A stretch of DNA of 64,000 bases from Oopsacas minuta (GCA_024704765.1 JAKMXF010000299.1:1002556-1066555), one strand, 5' to 3'; shown: positions 47,394-59,581, counted from the stretch's first letter. A program made the numbers and translations. The notes: generated by a model from the sequence alone, not told the origin.

Positions 47394-49260
47394 TATATGT
47401 GTGCAATAAACAAATTATAACTAGTGAGTCAGATTTCATTTTTAGATTATTCGAACAAATGTATCAGTTAGGGAGGAAAAATTGGAGATATTCGATAGGC
47501 TAACACCTACCCTATCGATAACTCATATCAAGCCTGAATCTTTGTAAATCGGATGTCGAAAAAGCAATACGATTTCAGACTCTGGCCTCATATCTTACCC
47601 AGTCTTTGAAACAAAATGACTTCAACCTGTTCAAAATGTCAGACTAGCCCTTATTTAGTAGTTGTAAAATATTTGCTTACCTTCATAATAATATTAGAGA
47701 TGTCCAGGCGAAAGTGGACTTTGGAAAAATGATCGGTTTGAAGAAGGCACATTTATGGACCTCTTCAGGAGTGAGCATAAGTTAACACGTATCTTACAAA
47801 GGATTGGATTTGCCTGTGATTCATATTTCATCGATTACACTTGTTCTCAATGCCAGCAACATTTTGTCAAATCTAAGGACCTTGAGTACTGAGGACTAAG
47901 ATTTACCAGTAATTTATATACGCACTAATGTACTATGATAATTTACTGGCACATATTTTTTAAAATACATTCTTATTCTATAGTCATCCGCAATCAAATA
48001 TTGAAACCAGTATCATGAAAAATATAGCCACACAAGTGTCTCGTGTAAGAAATATGCATATATGCTCATTTTATCTTATTCAGAACATTGGTAGTTACAT
48101 TATTTGTATACTCATAGAGTTTCTTGTCGACGGAAGAGTGTTCACAACAGCAACAACTCAGATTTTAAAAACATTCCACCAATGTTATTCATTGAGATAG
48201 CGAAAGTAGGACTGTGAGAAATAAATGTCTTAAACTTTCTATCTCTGATTCATTAACTATATACTTACCATTTGTATCATTTTAGGAGACTTGAAACAAA
48301 CTGGTTGTCAGATTATATACATTTATTTCAAGACATTGAAAACAAAGTAGGATTATATTTCCTGTAATTTCATGATATTAATGTTATTAGGTGTTGTGTT
48401 TGAATAGTGATAAAGCGAGTATATTAGCTATAAAAATATAATTTATACAAGTATTATTTCTACAATTATTTTCATACTTGAAATTGTAATAGCATGTTAT
48501 TGAATTTATCTAGGTATCAACTCTTCTATTTTTCAATTCATAAAAACATCTAAGTTCATTTCATAATGGAGATTTAAGACTGACCACTGATGGTTATATA
48601 TAATGGATTGGGAGATCCTCCTCTAGTTAAATATGTAAAAATCAAAGCTGAGAAAAATCTAAGCAATTAGTCTTGTGGGTTAGATATTAGTAGAAATATA
48701 GAGATTAGATTATAGTACTGCCATGCATCCATATATGATTATAAAACTCAAATATTATTTATATTTATTAGTTAATTTATCTTGAAACACAATCGCCTAC
48801 CTAAACTCTGGCAACTTAAACTATGTTATAAGAAGCTAATTGAAAAGTAGTCTAGATTTTGTTTGTTCTGGCGTATAGATGAGCATGTGTTAAGTGAAAT
48901 TCAGTATCAGAATTCGTGTACACTTAGAAAAAACTATGGTAATATAACCATCGGGGTAAACCTGACCAACAGCACAATTCTTGCTCCACTTTTTGAATTT
49001 ATTAAGATTTGAACGGATTTGATCGTAAAAAGCAGGATCTATCTTACAAAGTTGAAAATCGTGAGATTCTTCAAGAACCCCACAATAGAATTATGAGACG
49101 TACCATTTAGTATTACTTAATTCAATTCGACATCTTGAAATTTGACAGCCCTAGAATTTATGTATTGTTTTAGATATGATAGGATGTAAGCGATTGAACA
49201 TTTCTTTGAATTTGAAGCTTTGAATTAATTAGATTTAAAACACACTCACTAGATTTGATA
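47394..49260. other. non-coding; weak protein-like stretch at 47.75 kb
   Basis: No supported gene. One forward frame at about 47757-47900 reads FRSEHKLTRILQRIGFAC then SQCQQHFVKSKDLE and stops. It looks mildly protein-like but matches nothing I know. At 49133-49155 TTGAAATTTGACAGCCCTA resembles a hAT end and may be a relic. Confidence 0.4.
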
Positions 49261-49325
49261 ATAGCCTACTATTCATAAGGCCTAACAGTAAATTTTGGAT
49301 TATGGACTTTAGTAGGTTAGCCGAT
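49261..49325. repeat. lone end related to the P-like element
   Basis: ATAGCCTACTATTCATAAGG followed by CCTAACAGTAA nearly equals the left inverted repeat of the P-like element at 2495-2525. About 25 bases later TAGTAGGTTAGCCGA is an imperfect inverse of the same start, so this may be a tiny internally deleted derivative of about 60 bp. Confidence 0.65.
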
Positions 49326-49951
49326 AGTACAAATTCTATTTGAGTTCTATATTGTAGAAACTATGCATTCCTGCCCGATTAAATGTAATGCATATTTGTA
49401 GAGCAACAATTTATCAAGCTTTTTCTGTGCAAATGTTATAGGAATGTGTCAAATATGTGTCTAGTAAGTATTTTTGGTAAATACATCATTCTTTGAAGCC
49501 TTGAAGAAGGATAAATATTGTATCTTTCAACTGAATATATGAAATACCTATACATACGTTTATACAAAATAAGCAAAATTTGTACTACAAAAGTTGGAAA
49601 TTTCTTGAATTGCAGTAGAAACAAGGGATGCACATTTTAAGGAAATCCAATTGTAACCCTATAATCATTAAAATTATTAACAAATCAGGATATCAAATTT
49701 GTAGTAAATTTACGACTTCCCATACCCTTATAATACATTATGATATGATAATTCATACCAATGTAATGGAATAGTAAATATGCCCATATATGGTAATTTT
49801 CAATAATCCGCAATAATATTCAGAGATATCTTATCAAAATATATTATTAGGGTAAGGGAAGTTCTGTATTTACTACAATTTTGTTATCCTGTTATGCAAA
49901 TAATTTCATCGAATTCTATTTGGATATTAAGATATTAAATCTGCTGTATAT
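49326..49951. other. non-coding, nothing recognised
   Basis: AT-rich with one 65-codon reverse frame lacking motifs. Confidence 0.45.
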
Positions 49952-50059
49952 AGAACACTATTATAGCTTCCCACTGTATATAGTACTATTATGTACATCC
50001 TTAATTCCTTATAAACAGTATTGACTAGGATCAAGTTTCTTTTATAGTCTAATCTACTA
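49952..50059 (+). repeat. dispersed repeat A, copy 2, left part
   Basis: Matches 44115-44210 of the intact copy through AGTATTGACTAGGATCAAGT and is cut off by the mariner left end at 50060. The repeat continues at 52736. Confidence 0.8.
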
Positions 50060-50135
50060 CGGGCGTTCAATAAGTAGTCGTTATCAAATTGTAATTCTAA
50101 ATTTTTCAAGCATAATTGTGTATTCAGTGATGGAG

Positions 50136-51158
50136 TTACTCAAAGTATTCCCTTTCGTGCTGTAAAACAAATTTCAGCCTTTTTCTAATCGAAAATACTT
50201 TTTTGTAGTTTTCGGTTGGTACACCTTTCATATACTGGCAAATCGCTGATCTTAACTGAGCTCGACTCTCGAATTTCCTGCCTGATAGGTGTTTCTTTAG
50301 CTTTGGAAACAACCAAAAGTCACAGGGAGCTAGATCTGGCGAGTAGGGAGGGTGATCTAGCTCCACAATCTTCATAGCTTACAACTTTTCTCTAACCAGC
50401 TTTGTCTTGTGCGGTCAGGCGTTATCATGCAATATTCGCAATCCACGAATTCCAGTCCTTGGCCGTCGATTTTTGATAGAGTTTTTCAACCTCTGTTGGA
50501 CACTCATTGGTGTAGAAGGAGCCTGTTATTGTTTGGTTTTTGGGGGCACAAATCTGGCACACTGGACCATTGGAATCAAAAAATATATAGCACATAACCT
50601 TCAGGTCCCGAAAGTCATGTCGAGGGATTAATGGTGGGTCCTGTCCTTTTGCAACCCATACTTTGTTTGCTTCTTTTGATAAAGGCTCAGAATAACGTAC
50701 CCAAGTTTCGTCACCTGTTACTATCTCAAATAACCTCCTGGAGTCAGCTCGATCAAACTCAGAGAGCAATTTAGTAGCGCATTGGACCCTCTTTGCTTTC
50801 TGGGCCTGAGTTAGTAATTGCGGCACCCATTGAGGACATATCTTTCGGAATTTCATATTATCATGTACAATAGCTTGAGCAGTTCCCGTTGAGGTCCCAA
50901 CCGCATCAGCTATCTCCACAAGCGCGATATGAGGGTCTTCTTCAAGTAACAGGAATACCTCAAGGATATTTTTGTTACTGGCGCTGGAAACTGGTCTCCC
51001 TATTCTTGCCCCATCTTCAATGGACACTTACCTTCACGAAAGCGTCTAGCCCAATCAACAACGGTGGAATATGGAAGTGCTGTATCCTTATAAACTTCCT
51101 CTAAATCTTTGTGGACATCTGTTGGTGAAACTTTGAGCAGTGTTCTGATCTTCATATA
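50136..51158 (-). pseudogene. mariner transposase (DD34D), broken
   Basis: From 51158 downward: a helix-turn-helix part with LLKVSPTDVHKDLEEVYK and PYSTVVDWARRFREGK, then GRPVSSASNKN linking to a second HTH. The first Asp is in IVTGDETWVRY. The second is in LHDNA-stop-PHKTKLV, where the Arg codon is TGA (about 50413). The third is in PPYSPDLAPCDFWLFPKLK. I count 34 residues between the second Asp and the Asp of PCD, hence DD34D. Further breaks lie at about 51015 and 50380-50425. The extreme N-terminus (ASKSTDFKIEQRA in the forward order) continues on the far side of the inserted Tc1 at 52504-52545. Confidence 0.88.
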
Positions 51159-52503
51159 CAGGGTGTAACAAATGTATTGTCGTTTTCTAAACTGATTATA
51201 ACTAATCTCAAAATAGCACAAATATTACCGTTTTATTTCTCTATATAGCCTCCTTGCCTTTCTAAAACTTGTGTAACTCGCCTAGGCATACTAGATACAA
51301 TGTTTTGCAAAACATCACCCGATATATTACTCCATGCCTTTTTCAAATTTTTTATTAGTCCGTTAACGGTAGTTGCTTGCTCCAGCTCATCTACCTTATC
51401 TTTCATGATAGCCCAGAAATTCTCGATTGGATTGAGATGGGGCGAGTTTCCGGGCCACTCAGCTTTATGCCAAAACGCAGGAAGATTATGTTCACACCAT
51501 TCCTGTACCAGTTTAGCCGTGTGAGCAGGTGCCCCGTCTTGCATGAAAATAATCCCAGACATCTCTGAGGTCATAGACCGCTCTAAAACTGCCCCATTTT
51601 TGGCTCTCCTATGAAAGGCATCTTTGCATGTTCCAGCTAAAATCTTTGTACGGTAGTAATCTCCATTTACAGTTTCTCCTTGAGGTATAATATGCACTCA
51701 GATAGGGCTTGGTGGGTCATCATGCCCCACACCTGGATTTTGGCTGGAAATTTTACCTTCATACAAGGTTGGATTGAGGCCGCATCCTTGCTCCAAACAC
51801 GGTCATTCTGTCTGTTTGGTGTTTGAAATAATTGAAAGGGAGATTCATCAGACCATAAAATTCTATTCCAATCACCAACTGTCCAATCCTTATGTGTTTC
51901 CGCAAATTTCCTCCGATTTTCCTTCATTTTTATGGTCAAACGAAGCTTTCTCGGTCTTTTATGAGGTTTCACTCCCAAAGACTTACGTAAATACCGATGG
52001 ACAGACATGTGGGAAACATTACAACCACCCCTCGTTAACCTCAAAGCGAGCTTACGCGTTGATTGCCTTCTCTTTCCTAAAGATTTCTTTAACACAATTT
52101 TGGCAACTCCGTTAATTTTCGGTGGACATCCAGACTTGGGCTTAGATTCCATCGAAAATCCAAGATTATCGCTGAGTCCCCACCTTTGAACAGATCGAAT
52201 ATTGACGTTGAGTCTTTGAGCAACTGTTTTAGTTCTTTCTCCAGCTTTTAGCATCCCTATTGCCTGAGATCTTAAGGAAGATCCATAATCTTGGACATTC
52301 ATCTCTTATACAATTGAGAATATTTTAAAAATACCAAGAAAAAATCGAAAAGTTGAATACAATAAAAATTGACTGCTATATACTTTGACAATAACATGTA
52401 TCAATACTCTTGAATAAAGGAATCAATGATTAAGGTTGTATAATACTATGTAATGCCAAGCAAATATATCAGTAAATAACGACAATACATTTGTTACACC
52501 CTG
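51159..52503 (-). mobile_element. Tc1/mariner DD37E-type element, copy 2 (youngest)
   Basis: 1345 bp. Left CAGGGTGTAACAAATGTATT and the inverse of the right end agree without mismatch through the first 26 bases (to TTGTCGTT). TA flanks at 51157-51158 and 52504-52505. It is inserted in the N-terminal part of the mariner transposase gene. Confidence 0.93.
51233..52302 (-). pseudogene. DD37E transposase, single frameshift
   Basis: ATG at 52302 gives MNVQDYGSSLRSQAIGML, a helix-turn-helix region (KTVAQRLNVNIRSVQRW), KSGCPPKING linker and second HTH (HMSVHRYLRKSLG). First Asp: ILWSDESPFQLF. The frame shifts near 51690 (LSECILY instead of LSExHII) and continues HIIPQGETVNG. Second Asp: IIFMQDGAPAHTA. 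Glu: HLNPIENFW, 37 residues later by my count. The C-terminus is RQGGYIEK. All catalytic residues are present; only one frame lesion was seen. With that exception the protein would be about 345 residues, normal for Tc1-type. Confidence 0.92.
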
Positions 52504-52735
52504 TATGCTCTCTGCTCAATTTTGAAATCTGTACTTTTTGAAGCCATTAATAATGTTACTATAATAAACTGTCAAAATGTAAATAGGTACAATATTAGAA
52601 CGAGACATCAGAATCAAAACGCTTTGCATTATTGAATTCACAATAGATGGATTGTTATTGGAAAATTCAGTTTGATCTGGGTCGAAATATCCCGACTTAC
52701 AAAATTTGGAATAACGACTACTTATTGAACGCCCG

Positions 52736-52800
52736 TAGTACTAAATACACGATAAACTAATTTTTGACATTTGGACTAGGTTTGTTGTTTTTTCATAGAT
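52736..52800 (+). repeat. dispersed repeat A, copy 2, right part
   Basis: Resumes the repeat seen at 44210-44275: GATAAACTAATTTTTGACAT then TTTGGACTAGGTTTGTTG. With 49952-50059 it forms one copy split by the mariner insertion. Confidence 0.8.
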
Positions 52801-53376
52801 ATTTGTCTATCTATGATATTTGTCTACGTGACTAGGTATTTGTCTATGTGCTAAGAGACTAGCTTCAACTGGGATCTCTAATCGTTCTACATTCTAGAAA
52901 GCAAAAAAGGTTTGGAATATGCGAGATAGTGACGTAGAATGACGTAAAGGTATGTGACGCCAAAATATATGAATATTTTAGACACTATATAATTTTTTCA
53001 ATGTAAGAATGAAACATGTAGTCTGAGTTATGAATAAATCTCAAAAATTTGGAAATATTAGAGAAAACACGATATATATATTGTTTCTGACAAACATTTC
53101 AAGGTGTTGATGATGCAGCAAATGTAAATGTGAGATTTTTGAAATGTTTTGAAAATTAATGGATGAAGACATAATTTCTCAGGTATTTGGAAAATATGTT
53201 TTTGAAAATCTCAACTTTTCTCGAAAATCTATACTCAAATACCCCTATTTCGATACCGTTGATTCAAGGTTAATTCTTTCACAAGGGGTCCGAACGGTAC
53301 ACCCGGCTGGTAAACGTAAAGTTTATTCATATTCCTCACCTCTATATAATTTCTATAATTGTTGTTGCTAAGGTAT
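52801..53376. other. non-coding; short ATTTGTCTAT-type tandem repeat
   Basis: 52795-52850 contains three imperfect copies of (A)TATTTGTCTATGTGCTA-like units. The rest is AT-rich with a 70-codon frame (53159-53371) that has no motif. Confidence 0.45.
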
Positions 53377-53835
53377 TAGTCGATGTGTTAAACAAGATCT
53401 CGATCCCGATCCCGATCTTAGCTGAAATTATGATCAGCGATCCCGATCAAGATCCGCATTTCAAAACGATCGCGATCCCGATCTCGATCATTTTTTCCGA
53501 TCGTTTATGTAATATTCAGGACATATATTTTGATAGTTACATCATTTCTTATGCTAAAAGAAACATAGGTAGAGAATCAACGCATTCTACGAACGAATAT
53601 TACTGATTTTGAACACAAATTTGGAACAATACATAAGTATAAAAATTCAAATGATAGTAGCATTCAAAGTATGCAAAAATGATCGAAAATTTTTGTGTGC
53701 AAAAAAAAGGATCGCGATCTTACATCCGATCCTTAATAAAACAATGTTCGCCGATCGTCGCCAAATGGTCAAAAAAGTATTGTGATCGTGATCGAGCAAT
53801 CAATGATCGTAATATCCTAATGCACTAGTTGTTAC
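53377..53835. repeat. GATC-rich block, probable element with GATC-rich ends
   Basis: By my count about 21 GATC tetramers fall in about 440 bases, clustered in the first 120 (CGATCCCGATCCCGATCTTA) and the last 150 bases (GGATCGCGATCTT, GTGATCGTGATCGAG). The AT-rich middle has few. The two ends read as rough inverses of each other, beginning GGTATTAGTCGATG and the inverse TAGTGCATTAGGAT. A MITE with GATC-rich subterminal repeats is likeliest. Confidence 0.6.
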
Positions 53836-55813
53836 CCACAGCCTACGAAACTAAAGCCTATCCACGGTCTAGAATTTCATGGACCATGGATTACTTCAAG
53901 TCCATTAAATTTGACTTGCAATTTTGTTTTTATCGGTAAAACAAAATCAGTGCATTTTGGCTCGAATAAATGTATAATTGATGGTTGATAAATAAAAATG
54001 TCATATTATCCAACTATTACCAGTTCGAAATGACGTTATCTGTTTGGTTAGAAAGGTAAAATGTTGTTAAAATGCACTATTTTAAAGCTCTGATAAACGA
54101 TCACTATTGAGTCCTCGATTCCAGAATTTATATCAGGTGATCTAAGGATGTTTTGTAAAAATTAAAATTTTTGGAATTATTAAGTTGGAAGAAAATTGTA
54201 GTTAACTAGGATCATTGTTTACATACATATAAATTAACAACGATCTCATCTTAAATGTGGCACAATAATATGCTTTTCTGCACCACACCACCCACAGACT
54301 ACCACACGATATTCATAATTAGAATTTTAATCAATATTTAGAAATAATGATCTACGGCTATGAGATAACTATACATAGTTGTATTACCTATAACTACGTT
54401 TCGGCATATATAGTGGGAATGCGTGGCCGAGATAAAGCTAAGTGTGACATTACAATTCATGATATACTAAATAGTTTTCTGGTAGTTACACTGATTCAGT
54501 TAAATGACTTTAGAGTTTCATTTGCTTTTAGCACATTGATGTTGAGCGTCAAAATTGTTGTTATTGGAGGGAGATTGAGGGGATTACAATAGTATTCCAA
54601 CTTCATATATAGCGCGATGTCATTCTGGGATTCTTGGAGTATATCTATTAGTTGAACGCGTATTATTCCCAGACTCTCAAGTTCGCCCTGCTTTTATATA
54701 CTAAACCATTCTTTAGCATGAGATTTTCAGATTTACTCCTGATCTTTTGTTTTAATGACTCCGATGAAGTTGGTGGATATGGCTTGTAAGTTAGATTTTG
54801 GACAACATACTAGTGAAATTCATCCTCCGAAAGTAAAGAATTAGATTGAATAGAACAAATATAAGTTTGAGAGCTGAAAAGTAGAAAAGATAGTTTATCT
54901 CTATATAGTATTTACAATTTGGTAAATTCAATTTTACAGAAGCTGTAATAAAATACCTATCTATAACAAATTGACTCTTATATATATCGAAGTCATTTGT
55001 TACAGTTAGTCAATTTTTTACGAAACAGATCTCTTTTACCCCCAGTATGAATATTAAGATTGTTTAAAGCGAATCTTGTTGAAATGTTTTCATATCCATA
55101 TACGTGCCACAAGTGGGACAAGTGGCACATCACTAGAGTAAGGGAACCAGAATGGAATACGTCATGGAAATCTTTGAGATTCTCTAAATTGACTTTTAAA
55201 TATTGCATATTAAAAGATTAAGTCAATTTCCCCCTATTATATTCACAAACATAGTTGCGGAATATATTTGATATGTGCCACTTCTGCCATATGTGGCACA
55301 AATATGAAAATGCCCAATAAGTCAACAAGATTTGTTCTAAACAATTTTTAATATACATACTGGGGTAATACACCCCCATAGAATTCCAATATGCTATCAA
55401 CATTGTTCCATCTCATTTGAATTCTGTGCAATCTGCAATTGAATATATAATTAGCTCATTATCTATTTAAATGAGCAGAGTGTGGCTAGAAAACTATAAT
55501 TGGAATGAAATTCATAGATTTAGTCAGGACAATGTTAACAAACAGAGTAAAATTGTTCTTTAGGGTTGTCTTGTTGGAATATTTCTAAAATGAATACTTT
55601 ACAAGAAGAGTAAAAATATTGTGTCTGCAAGACTACGCCCTTTAATCGTCGATGTACAAAGAAGAATTGGTACGTAATTCTGAAAACTTCATCATAAATA
55701 TTCGCCGATTTTTATCAAAGCCATTGTTAAATATTGAATGCTTTCAACTAATGATGATGAGTCGATTTTCTGTATTATATATTATTGTATGATCTAACCA
55801 ATTTAAAATAGTA
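53836..55813. other. non-coding, nothing recognised
   Basis: AT-rich. Around 55100-55130 (GTGCCACAAGTGGGACAAGTGGCAC) and 55274-55302 (TGTGCCACTTCTGCCATATGTGGCAC) two small inverted GTGCCAC motifs occur 170 bases apart. Their meaning is unclear. Frames up to 81 codons have no motifs. Confidence 0.45.
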
Positions 55814-55815
55814 TA

Positions 55816-55957
55816 CAGTGCAACCTCGATTTCCCGAACTTGCTCCCTGGCCCTAGTTCCTATTCCACTATGTCTAAACGACCTCGATAATCTGAATTTT
55901 TATTATCCGAACGCCTTTGACAGGTTTCAACTAGTTCGGACAATCGAGTTTGCAGTG
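55816..55957. repeat. pogo/Tigger-type MITE, 142 bp
   Basis: The left end CAGTGCAACCTCGATTTCCC pairs with the inverse of CACTGCAAACTCGATTGTCC on the right, with TA at 55814-55815 and 55958-55959. The ends are standard for the pogo/Tigger group. Confidence 0.85.
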
Positions 55958-58097
55958 TATAGCCCTATAATAGCATAAGGAGCTTGTCTTACAATAATCA
56001 TGGGTGAATATCATATTATGATAATATATTTCAGAAGTTCTAAAATAAACTATAATGGAGTGTTCACTATTTAATTCCTTAAGATAAAATTTACGGCCTT
56101 GAAGTACAAGTTTTTTATTCGATGCCGTGTTTTACACACCAACAAGCTAGTCCAAATATAAACAGAAGATACTAAAGTAAGTTCATTAGTATTAGTAATA
56201 CAGGTAGCACCTATAAGTTGAAACAGCCACTACATTTTACAGATCCCCAAGGTAAATTCACCACCACCTACCCTGTACATCCGATTTTCGCAGCCAGAGG
56301 GAGTATCCATGAGAAGATGTCATTAAGTACAACAATATTCTAGGTATCATCTATACTATATAGTTATATGCATAAATAGACTATTTATGTGTATATGGCA
56401 AATGATTTCAATAATATTTTGAATAGATGACCATCTTTGATGGGAATAAATTGTGTTTCTTCTTCCCCATTTCCCATTAAGTTTTCAACAGCAATTTTCG
56501 CCCGCAAATAATTTCATAACTCGGCCTTTATTCAATCTAGATTCAGAGATTCAACAGTTTGGATAGATCTCAACCTACAGACCATACCGGATCAGCGTTA
56601 AATTTCAAAAGGATCCGACAACTGAACATGTAACAGATCTCTGGGATATACTTTCCCTCTAAAACTGTATTGAAACTTGCCAACTGTACTGATTTGGCCA
56701 GTTATTCCGATTATTTCGTCATATGTACACTTAGTGCTTCACTGTATTTTCGAATTTTTCTACGATCCCCTCCCAAAGTCATGTCAAATCTCGAGATGGT
56801 TAGTAGTTATGGTATTGTGAAATATAAGTACAGTCAACACCCGGTAACGAATGTTCGAATTAACGGATGACCTCCATTTAAGTTCCAACTTTTCCACTGT
56901 TACATTGATTGAAATGATCTTTTCGAAAAATGTTATAAAAGCATTCATATCCAGATAATACTTCGATATAGTTGGAGTATAACTAGCTTGTGTAATTTAT
57001 GCAAATTTGTGAATTTAAGCAGTTATTTCTATATTCTTGTTCGACTGAATTAATAATCCTGTAACAAGGGCTGGGGTTGGTTAACGGAATTTTGTAGGTG
57101 TTAAACCTTATCAAAAATATTTGTTAACCAGTTAAGCGATGCAATTATTCCCAAATAACAGTAAAGTTTGGTGACTGAAATAGAAAATATAAATACGTAC
57201 CATTATATATGCATATTGATTGTAACTTACAAAATGATTTAAATTTGAGAATATGGGCCTAAAATGTAACTACACGAGTGTGAAGTTGGCTGAATATTCG
57301 ACCAGTGTAGTTTAATCATTAATTTGACTAACTCCCCATAGTCAGGATGTAAATTTTTTGACCATTCGAAAAAAGTAATACGGACGTTTCTGAAAATGAA
57401 TTTATATTTATATACTTGAATTTTTTCTAATAAAAATTGGTGCATCTAACGAGCAGTAGTTATCATTTGAATCTAGCATACTGGCATGGATTCTTGCTAT
57501 ATGGACGTTTATGTGTTTAAAATATGATATTAAAATAGTCAAAACCTTTTGAGATATTTTGGTTTGAAAACTGGCTTGTTAGAATCGAGTCTCTATTAGA
57601 TTTGTACCAAGCAGACAATTATAATGAAATATCCATTCTTACTATGGTAACGCATACAGATTACTACAATATCAACTGTTTGATGTAATATGAAATAATT
57701 TGAGAATCTAATTATAGTTTTAATTATTGGTGAATTGATATTCAGTTCAATAAATACGAAAACATTCATTAAAATCACACAATACATCAAAGTATAAGAT
57801 TGAATTATCCTAGCATAGTATTGATTTGTAGTGTTACGAGTTGATGGATTTAGTTGTTGTGTACCTCTCAAGTAGGCAGCAGAAGTTATGAATCTATAAG
57901 GACTCACATTTATATTCTAGGTTAGATTATTTATCTTCACTTTTACTGTTATCAAAGTCTGTTTCTATTGTTCTTACTGGTGCCTTTCATTGTTCATTCC
58001 TCGTAGGGCGTAACATTATGCTTCAGAGATACGCTATGTTGCAGAGCATTAAAGAAGCGCGCTCCTATTTAATTACAAACAATTAAGAAATTTCAGT
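55958..58097. other. non-coding; single pogo-like end at 56831
   Basis: CAGTCAACACCCGGTAACGA at 56831 looks like a pogo-type terminus, without a clear partner. Otherwise no gene or repeat recognised; the 103-codon reverse frame at 57596-57907 lacks motifs. Confidence 0.45.
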
Positions 58098-58591
58098 GTC
58101 TGACTGAATGGTGTAAACTGGTGGAAAGTGATGGAATTTCTAAAGATCGACTGAATGGTGGAAAGTGGTGGAAAATAGACTGAATGGGGGAAATCTTCCT
58201 ATTATATACTCTACATTATAAGATATCATCACCTTTCTAATATATCTTCGCATTTTGAGTATCGCTCCAACAGGGATGGCCAATTGGCATGGATGTGCTA
58301 TGTGCGTATATCCGTTCGTCCACCAATCCTGCAAAATATAATAGACCATATAGGGTACATAGGTACATTTTGAGATGGAGATTTCCACCTACGTTGTATA
58401 AAATCTTAAACTATGGGATTATCGCACAAAATATAAGTCTCTCATGTTAAGCAAAGTTAGAAGTCATAAATAATAAGGTTATAGCTATTACTAATATAAA
58501 TTAAAATAAGGATTTTTCACCATATTCCACTACTTTCCTCCATTAACTAGATTTTTAAAAATTCCTCCATTTTCGACCATTCAGTCAGACT
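58098..58591. repeat. MITE with long imperfect inverted repeats, 494 bp
   Basis: The left arm GTCTGACTGAATGGTGTAAA... (about 70 bases, rich in TGGTGGAAAGTGG units) corresponds to the inverse of the right arm, which reads GTCTGACTGAATGGTCGAAA. The arms drift apart inward. The TGAATGGTGGAAAGT unit is also repeated within the left arm (58102, 58130, 58150). Class unknown; no coding capacity. Confidence 0.75.
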
Positions 58592-59113
58592 CCAAATTCA
58601 TCAGTATTTTGTTGACATGGGGTTTTTGTATTATTATGAATAACTCTATTATAGCTAAGCTAAATATAAGGATCATATCTATGAATACATAAATGAGGGG
58701 TAGGACACCAGGAATTCGCCTAAATCTACTTAATTAATGTATTTAAGTAATCCAGAGCCTCAAATACACTGTGTTTTAATTAAAGATTATACATGTGGGC
58801 GGTTTGTTGCTACCTAGAAGCGAGACACAAGTGTATCTACACTCACTACGCCCTCCAAGCATTTCAATATACGTTTATAGAACACAACCAACTCCTGTTA
58901 TATCTAACTTCAAAATATGTTCCTCCTGGCCTAAAATAAGAGCTTCAGTTATGAATACATGCTCTGTGAACATCATATATTGAAATTGGCACACAGATTT
59001 AGCAAACAAATCAAACCTGGGAGATTACTTTACAAAATTACTGCTACTTATATGTAAATTTACCATGAATACTGTCTCTACCCCAAGGCCTGGGGAGTCC
59101 AGAGACTCCAGAA
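58592..59113. other. non-coding, nothing recognised
   Basis: No gene-like frame; one 62-codon forward frame (58795-58983) without motif. Confidence 0.45.
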
Positions 59114-59581
59114 CAGTGCCGTATCCAGGGGAGGGATTTGGACGTTCAAACACCCCCTCGTAACTGGTTTCCAATGAGATATATGATTATTTATAATTCG
59201 ATTTTCCTTAATAACCGCAGAGCTTTTGGAATCTTATTTACAGAATGCCATTCAATTTTCAAAATTACTTTTTTCAACGAGTTTTCCAGACGATTTCCCA
59301 GAAGACTCCAGATTATTGTGTATTAGCAGAGTAATTTGTATTCACTAAATAGTATAAATAATTATGTAACAAAAGCATCACGTTATCTAAAAATAAACAT
59401 CTAAATAACTTTGGTACAGCTTCACAATATTACACTCATCCTACTATATGACTAGAATAGCTGTACATCGATCTTTGAGCGTCTAAGATTCAAAAGGTTT
59501 TCAGGGGGGCTTGACCCCAGACCCCCTTACCGTCGCTCGCTCCAGAGCACCCCATTTACGATAAACCTGGATACGCTACTA
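59114..59581. repeat. hAT-like MITE, about 470 bp
   Basis: The left end CAGTGCCGTATCCAGGGGAG and the inverse of the right end TAGTAGCGTATCCAGGTTTA share GCGTATCCAGG-like termini. Such CAGTGGCGTATCCAGG ends are widespread in invertebrate MITEs. Near both ends are runs of C and G (CACCCCC; GGGGGGCTTGACCCC). The target duplication is not clear. Confidence 0.65.

Larger units (their letters stand above)
50060..52735 (-). mobile_element. mariner (DD34D) element, interrupted by a Tc1
   Basis: The ends CGGGCGTTCAATAAGTAGTC and its exact inverse bound the element, with TA outside both. It is inserted in dispersed repeat A and is itself split by a DD37E Tc1 at 51159-52503. Removing the inner element leaves about 1.33 kb, a normal mariner length. 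Confidence 0.9.

Noticed and set aside
47757-47900. Cys-containing forward stretch as a gene fragment
   Set aside because: Too short, stops on both sides, and no family match recalled; noted only in the spacer entry.
57596-57907. 103-codon reverse frame, hydrophobic C-terminus (possible membrane protein)
   Set aside because: Ile/Val-rich composition expected from AT-rich DNA; no signal or family motif.
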